Source of the DNA: Chara braunii
Lineage: Eukaryota; Streptophyta; Charophyceae; Charales; Characeae
DNA length: 22,483 nt
Reading direction: 5' to 3'
Assembly: GCA_003427395.1 (NCBI GenBank)
Contig: BFEA01000146.1
Coordinates: 897,783-920,265, forward strand
A model generated the notes under the pieces. The model was not told the DNA's origin, searched no databases, and saw only the letters and a program-made list of their open reading frames with translations. Position numbers and translations under genes: made by a program. Every line of letters begins with the position of its first letter. Within the stretch, counting starts at the first letter, position 1. Below, in pieces: positions 18,447 through 22,483 of the stretch.

Positions 18447-21073
18447 TTAGGAGGCAAGTTTGGAGGTTCTCCTCTCCTCTCTCTTCTCCCTTTCCAACTT
18501 GGCCTTGTTCAACGTTATCTCTTCGCTACCTCCCAACCATTCCTGTTTTATGAATGCTGCAACATTGTACACGATTCTGTGCACTTCGTCCTTGTGGCCC
18601 AGGAGGCAGTAGGGGATCTCACATATCAATTCCCATGGTTTTCATTGCAGGCCGTCCCTCAGGACTGTGTCCTGGTCATAGATTGCCATGATTGGACTCA
18701 AGTCCCTGTAATGAGGTGCACCGCTGTCGTCCTCCCAAAAAACATCGAGGCCTTTGTCATGCTATGATTTGTAGATGAGTTGGGGGCGTTGATCTACAAT
18801 GTTCGCCCTTATGAATTATGATACCTTCTCTGTGGTTTCCTGTGTAGTGACCAGGGTCAGTGATACCTTCTGCCATTTGCCTTTCTCCCTGTTGAATCTG
18901 AGGGGGAGGATTGGGACAGATGGGGTGAGAGAGATGGCATCGATCCTCGCTGCTAGCTCGAGATTTGTTGGATTGTCATCTGCAATTCTGTTCAGGGAGA
19001 GAGAGAGTTTGCCGAACTCCTGATTTTTCTCTTTCAGGTGCCTTGTCTGTCTCTCGAGGATGGCAATTTGTCTCCTCTTTTCCTTTTTCTGGTTCTTTGA
19101 CTGCGTGATCAAGTTGTTTGCCAGTTGTTTCATTGCTTCTTCCTTTGAACGTTGTTCCCCCTTCCCTTCAGGATTCGTGGTGATTCCTTCCTCCTGTGGT
19201 TTATCCATTTTTCCCTCGTGTAGGTATGAAAACGGCCGTTCTGAGTTCTGTTCGGATGTTGGAGAACAGTCGGCGTCCATACCTTCTTCGTTTTTGTCCA
19301 CATATTGGGTTGCTAAAATTCAGCGAACGAATTCTCAATTGGCAGGGCATCATATGGATTTGGAGAGGTTGGAAAGTTATCAAGGTTGTTTGTGTTTGTA
19401 GCCTTTTGGAGGCTGCTGATGTGTCTGGCATGTGCCAGCCGGATTTCGAGGTTCAAATCTCGACGGGATTTCAGAGAGATGATGTACTCTTCTAGCCACG
19501 CCATGGTACTGGCTGTGTCCTCTTCCATTGAAGTGTCTTGGCTGTCCACCGCTGTCCTTGCCTGTGGGGAGGAGTCCAGATGCATGCCACTGGTTTTGTC
19601 TTTTGATAATGGATCATCTTCCTTGTGTTTTTTTAGATCTGGAGCTTTGCCTGTTTCCTTATCTGAATCTTTGACTTCTTCTTCATCTCCTCTGCGTTTT
19701 TTTTTTTGACTGCCCATGGATTCCCTTGTTGTTCTTGCCCCCTTTCCTGGTTACCAGACATTCTCTGAGTTGCAAATTTTCGAGGTAGGATTTTTCTGCT
19801 TCTCTTCCCACTGCGTGCATTTCACTGAGGATCTGGTTTCTGTACATAGTCTGCTCCAGTTGGAAGGTCTGTCCGAGGGTGAAGTTGTCATACCTGTGTG
19901 TTGATCTGTCGTTTCTCCTCCCCCTCCAGTCTGAAAAAATCTGTGGAGGAAACACATCGGTGCGGTTTCTGCGAGCGTCCAGATCCATGCTGGCCTTTCC
20001 TTCAGATCATCAAAGACCCATCCTGCGTTGGCTAGGTTGTTGATGATCCAGATTCCTTTCATCGCTTCAGCTTCTACCAACATTGACGGGTGCAGTTTTT
20101 TTCCATCGCCCTTCCTGTTGTTCTAGGGGCACAACGAGTCGTTTCCCATGTGTCCTTTGACTCTACAGCTGAAGCACATGGGGTTGACCTTTGTGGAAAT
20201 GTAGACTGTTTGGAATTGGTGTCCCATCTTGAAAAACCACTTGTCTGGGGATTCTGGTGGATTGCTTGTTTTCAGTTCCACACATGCGATTCTTGAGTTA
20301 GTGCTTGGGGTTAGGAAATCGGGAGCTGAGGAAACCCACTCTACCAGAGGGCATTGTGGGAAGGTGATTTTCAGTCTTTCCTCTACCATTCCATGAAGGG
20401 CGTCTGACAGATTGTCAAACTGTATCCAAAAATGTTTTGTTACCAGCGATTGTTTGTGTCTTGCCGAACCTTGTGGCGCTGATCTGTTGGGTCTCCACTT
20501 GGAAATTGAAACCACAGACCCTTCACAGTAGAGGGCCTGGATTGACAACAGATATGCAGCGTAGTCTGGATCTGCGCAGAGCACTGATACTGTGTTTCTT
20601 CCTCTCTGCTGGTACGCTACTTTGGGCTCAGACTCGCGCAAACTTTCGATGTTCTGTAGTGCTTCGCAAATTCTTCTCCTTTTTTCCGTGGGTGGGAGAT
20701 GCTTTAGTTTTGCTGGGAATGAACAGACGACCTCGTGCGTCTCGTAGAACTCGTCCAAAACGGGGAGGTGTTCTTTCGGATATTCCCAAACTTCGACTTC
20801 TGCTTCTTCTTCTTTGTTGATTTTCAGGATTTCCTTTGATAATTTGGGTTTGATGCTTGTTTCGTTGATCATCTTCTTTAGGACCTCCTGACTTGGGTCA
20901 TGTTCGCTTTGGAATCGCATCTTTCTCGAGTCTGTTCCTGAATCAAAAGATGAGCCTGACCCTGGGGTTGAGCCTGTGGCTGAAACTGAGATTGAGATAG
21001 CGGTTGAGCCTGGGGCTGGGCCTGTTCTTGTGGGGGTAGCCGGTGTCGGGGTTGGAGTTTGTGCGTTTGCCAT
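18447..21073 (-). pseudogene. LINE ORF1, gag-like protein (copy E)
   Basis: This is about 875 codons of decayed ORF1. From MANAQTPTPTP (21073; chosen because the upstream frame reads through repeat DNA) it has a Pro/Thr/Ser-rich low-complexity N-terminus. A charged region and a globular domain with HFWIQFDNLSDALHGM follow, then a knuckle CFSCRVKGHMGNDSLC (20129-20176; CX2CX4HX6C, the same spacing as copy B). The next segments are Lys/Glu-rich (about 19717-19310) and a predicted coiled coil (about 19200-18980). The C-terminal domain has PIMAIYDQDTVL, KPWELI (the adjacent Trp is now TGA) and YCLLGHKDEVHRIVYNVAAF. The stop at 18447 is 45 bp before ORF2. Frames are broken at about 20123, 19700, 19310, 18816 and 18640. 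It probably acted as the RNA-binding partner of ORF2. Confidence 0.8.
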
Positions 21074-21327
21074 GATGGGAAGGGGCTGTTTTGTGATCTG
21101 GTAACAACTTTTGTGTTTTGGGGAGAGGAATGATGGATTGTGAGGGACTGATTTGTGATTGTGGATTCCAAATGAGGCCTGGGGGCAATAAAACTCTGAC
21201 GGACAACACCATTGTCGCTCGAGAGAAAATTTTACTGGACTACTATCCTCCCCCCTGCTGAGCGATGGAGTGGCGAGTGGGCTGAGATGATAGATCAACC
21301 GCCGGGACGTTACTCTTGGCAAAAAAG

Positions 21328-21735
21328 AGCTTCGCCTCCCCACCCGGGGAGCTAGAAGTCGGATCTAAGGAGGCAGATGCTGGAGTAAGACTGACAGGGC
21401 TTCGCTTCCGCTCCTGGGGATCGTGAGATCAGAATCAGAGTTGTGAGTTAGACAAAGAATTTTGACAGAGCTTCGCCTCCCCTCCCTGGGAACGTGGGTT
21501 TTAACTTCCGAGAGGCGAGTTCAGCAGAAAGATTTGAGAGCATAAAGTCATAGCTTTTCTTCACCGCCTGGGGAGCGTGGTATCTGATCCTGAATGCCGA
21601 ATTTAGCAGAGGAAATGACAGGGATATGCCTCCCCACCTGGGGGACGTGCGATCAGGCCCTTGTCCGTAAGAAAGCTGAGAGCTTTTGCCTGACCCTCAT
21701 TTTCCTCCTGGGAATCGTGAGGTTTTAAGGAGAGT
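21328..21735 (-). repeat. 5' UTR tandem repeat array of copy E
   Basis: Six imperfect units start at about 21328, 21398, 21469, 21552, 21623 and 21681. Spacings are 70, 71, 83, 71 and 58 bp. Each carries agctt[c/t]gcctcccc (or a variant), then a CCTGGGGA-like box and, in most units, cgtg followed by ag or gg. The array sits directly upstream of ORF1 of E, which is where LINE promoter monomers lie. It shares no clear sequence with the repeats of copy B. Confidence 0.75.
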
Positions 21736-21880
21736 ATCCAATGGAGCAGGTCAGTATTCAATCCAGAGGTGTGCGAGAATCCTCAACGGCAATAATGTAT
21801 TCATCAGTTTCAATAAATGAATATTATAATAAAAGAATGGGTGATGACATGCAACTGTTATGGGTGTTAACGAGGTAGAA
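21736..21880. other. A/T-richer unassigned spacer
   Basis: Single-copy-looking sequence between the 5' UTR array of E and the G/T-rich repeats. It includes an A/T-rich stretch near 21800-21840 with an AATAAA-like string. I see no gene in it. Confidence 0.4.
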
Positions 21881-21885
21881 GATGG

Positions 21886-22205
21886 TTGTGGAGTGCTGAC
21901 GTGGGGGATTGATTGGTTGGGGAGTGGTCGGGAGAGTGTGTGGATGTTGAAGTTGTTTGTGGGGGATCGATTGGTTGGGGGGTGGTCGGGAGAGTGTGGG
22001 GATGAGACGGAGGGGAAGTTGGCGAACGGTAGGGAAATGGGCGAGGAGACGGGGTGTGGGGAGGAAATCGGGGAGCGGTGGATGTGCCGGCTTAGGGAGG
22101 AGTTGGGTTGGGTGTTGAGCAGCAAGGGAAAGCTGGCGGACGGTAGGGAGATGGGCGAGGAGCTAGGGTGTGGGGGGGGGAGTCAGGGAGCGGTAGATGT
22201 TGAGG
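21886..22205. repeat. G-rich imperfect direct repeats
   Basis: Two unit types are present. One, with gat[t/c]gattggttgggg and ggtcgggagagtgtg, occurs at about 21905-21960 and 21963-22005. The other, with tggcg.acggtaggga.atgggcgaggag, occurs at about 22015-22085 and 22129-22197, about 115 bp apart. The long Gly/Glu-rich open frame across this region (21860-22294) is a product of the repeats. It resembles minisatellite or degenerate subterminal DNA; its origin is not recognised. Confidence 0.65.
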
Positions 22206-22483
22206 AGACTGGTAGGAAAGGGGGCGGTGAGGGGCAGGGGGTCGGGGTTGGGATTTGGGGTAAGGAGTCAAAATTTTCTCTTATCGATCCTTAGCCTTTT
22301 GAGGTGGCCTATCGTCCTTTACACTTCCTGATCCCTCGTTTAGGGTCGGTGCATTCCCCGAAATCGATAGGTAGGGGGATGGTCGGGAGAGTGTGGGAAT
22401 GGTGAAGTTGTTTGTGAGGGGGGGGTGGTGGGGTGGAACGTTCAGTGATTGGTAGTCGAGTTGGTGTTGGGGGGGATGATGGA
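22206..22483. other. Unassigned sequence with a third copy of the G-rich unit
   Basis: About 22265-22360 is ordinary-looking non-repeat sequence with no coding signal. At 22361-22420 the first G-rich unit recurs (cgataggtagggggatggtcgggagagtgtg followed by gaagttgtttgtg). The window ends in G-rich DNA. Confidence 0.45.

Larger units (their letters stand above)
15479..21735 (-). mobile_element. LINE copy E (5' UTR through RT; 5' part of element EC)
   Basis: This covers, on the minus strand, the tandem-repeat 5' UTR, ORF1 and ORF2 up to just past the RT. It is cut at 15479 by the inversion breakpoint. The 5' boundary near 21735 is taken as the end of the last recognisable 5' UTR repeat unit; no target duplication can be tested because the 3' end is displaced. 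Confidence 0.75.

Noticed and set aside
21860-22294. 144-codon Gly/Glu/Val-rich plus-strand frame
   Set aside because: It spans tandem G-rich repeats and its sequence follows the repeat units; there is no independent coding evidence.
1-22483. Host protein genes, tRNAs, rRNAs or CRISPR arrays
   Set aside because: None seen. All sizeable coding homology is LINE-derived, and the repeats are imperfect tandem units without regular spacer structure.

Overview
This window is a eukaryotic, transposon-only stretch. I see no host gene, tRNA or rRNA, and no bacterial gene organisation. Everything recognisable comes from related L1-type non-LTR retrotransposons (LINEs), all decayed, plus one small DNA transposon. 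The CCHC-knuckle ORF1 followed by an APE-endonuclease/reverse-transcriptase ORF2 without RNase H, and CACGTGGC (G-box/ABRE-like) motifs in one 5' UTR, suggest the plant lineage. A streptophyte alga, bryophyte or lycophyte with a large repeat-rich genome would fit, but the organism is an inference of low confidence.

Layout: 1-3284 (-) is the RT and C-terminal half of a LINE ORF2 (A). 3285-4413 (+) is the post-RT part of another ORF2 (C). It is interrupted by a full-length 9.4-kb LINE (B, +, 4414-13815) that has a 14-bp target-site duplication and a 20-A tail, and C resumes at 13816-~13925. 13940-15470 (+) holds the end of an ORF1 and the endonuclease half of an ORF2 (D). 15479-~21735 (-) is a LINE with a tandem-repeat 5' UTR, a long ORF1 and an ORF2 through the RT (E). 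E's endonuclease contains a 296-bp MITE with an 8-bp target duplication. 21880-22483 is G/T-rich imperfect repeat DNA.

The main result is that the four half-elements are two elements cut by one inversion of about 12.2 kb (breakpoints 3284/3285 and about 15471-15478). When 3285-15470 is flipped, D runs into A at the homologous codon with no detectable loss. E runs into C with about 25-33 bp missing. The inferred history is: LINE EC was the host; it received B and a 5'-truncated DA as nested insertions, and a MITE; the inversion then cut through both EC and DA. A misassembly would look the same and must be excluded.

The family has an unusually long ORF1 (roughly 875-965 codons) with a mid-protein CX2CX4HX6C knuckle and a conserved C-terminal domain that I do not recognise. 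ORF1 and ORF2 are separated by 44-48 bp in all three copies. ORF2 has a C-terminal region with a repeated E-[LIV]-DP-x-EW-x-W signature and a terminal Cys/His knuckle.
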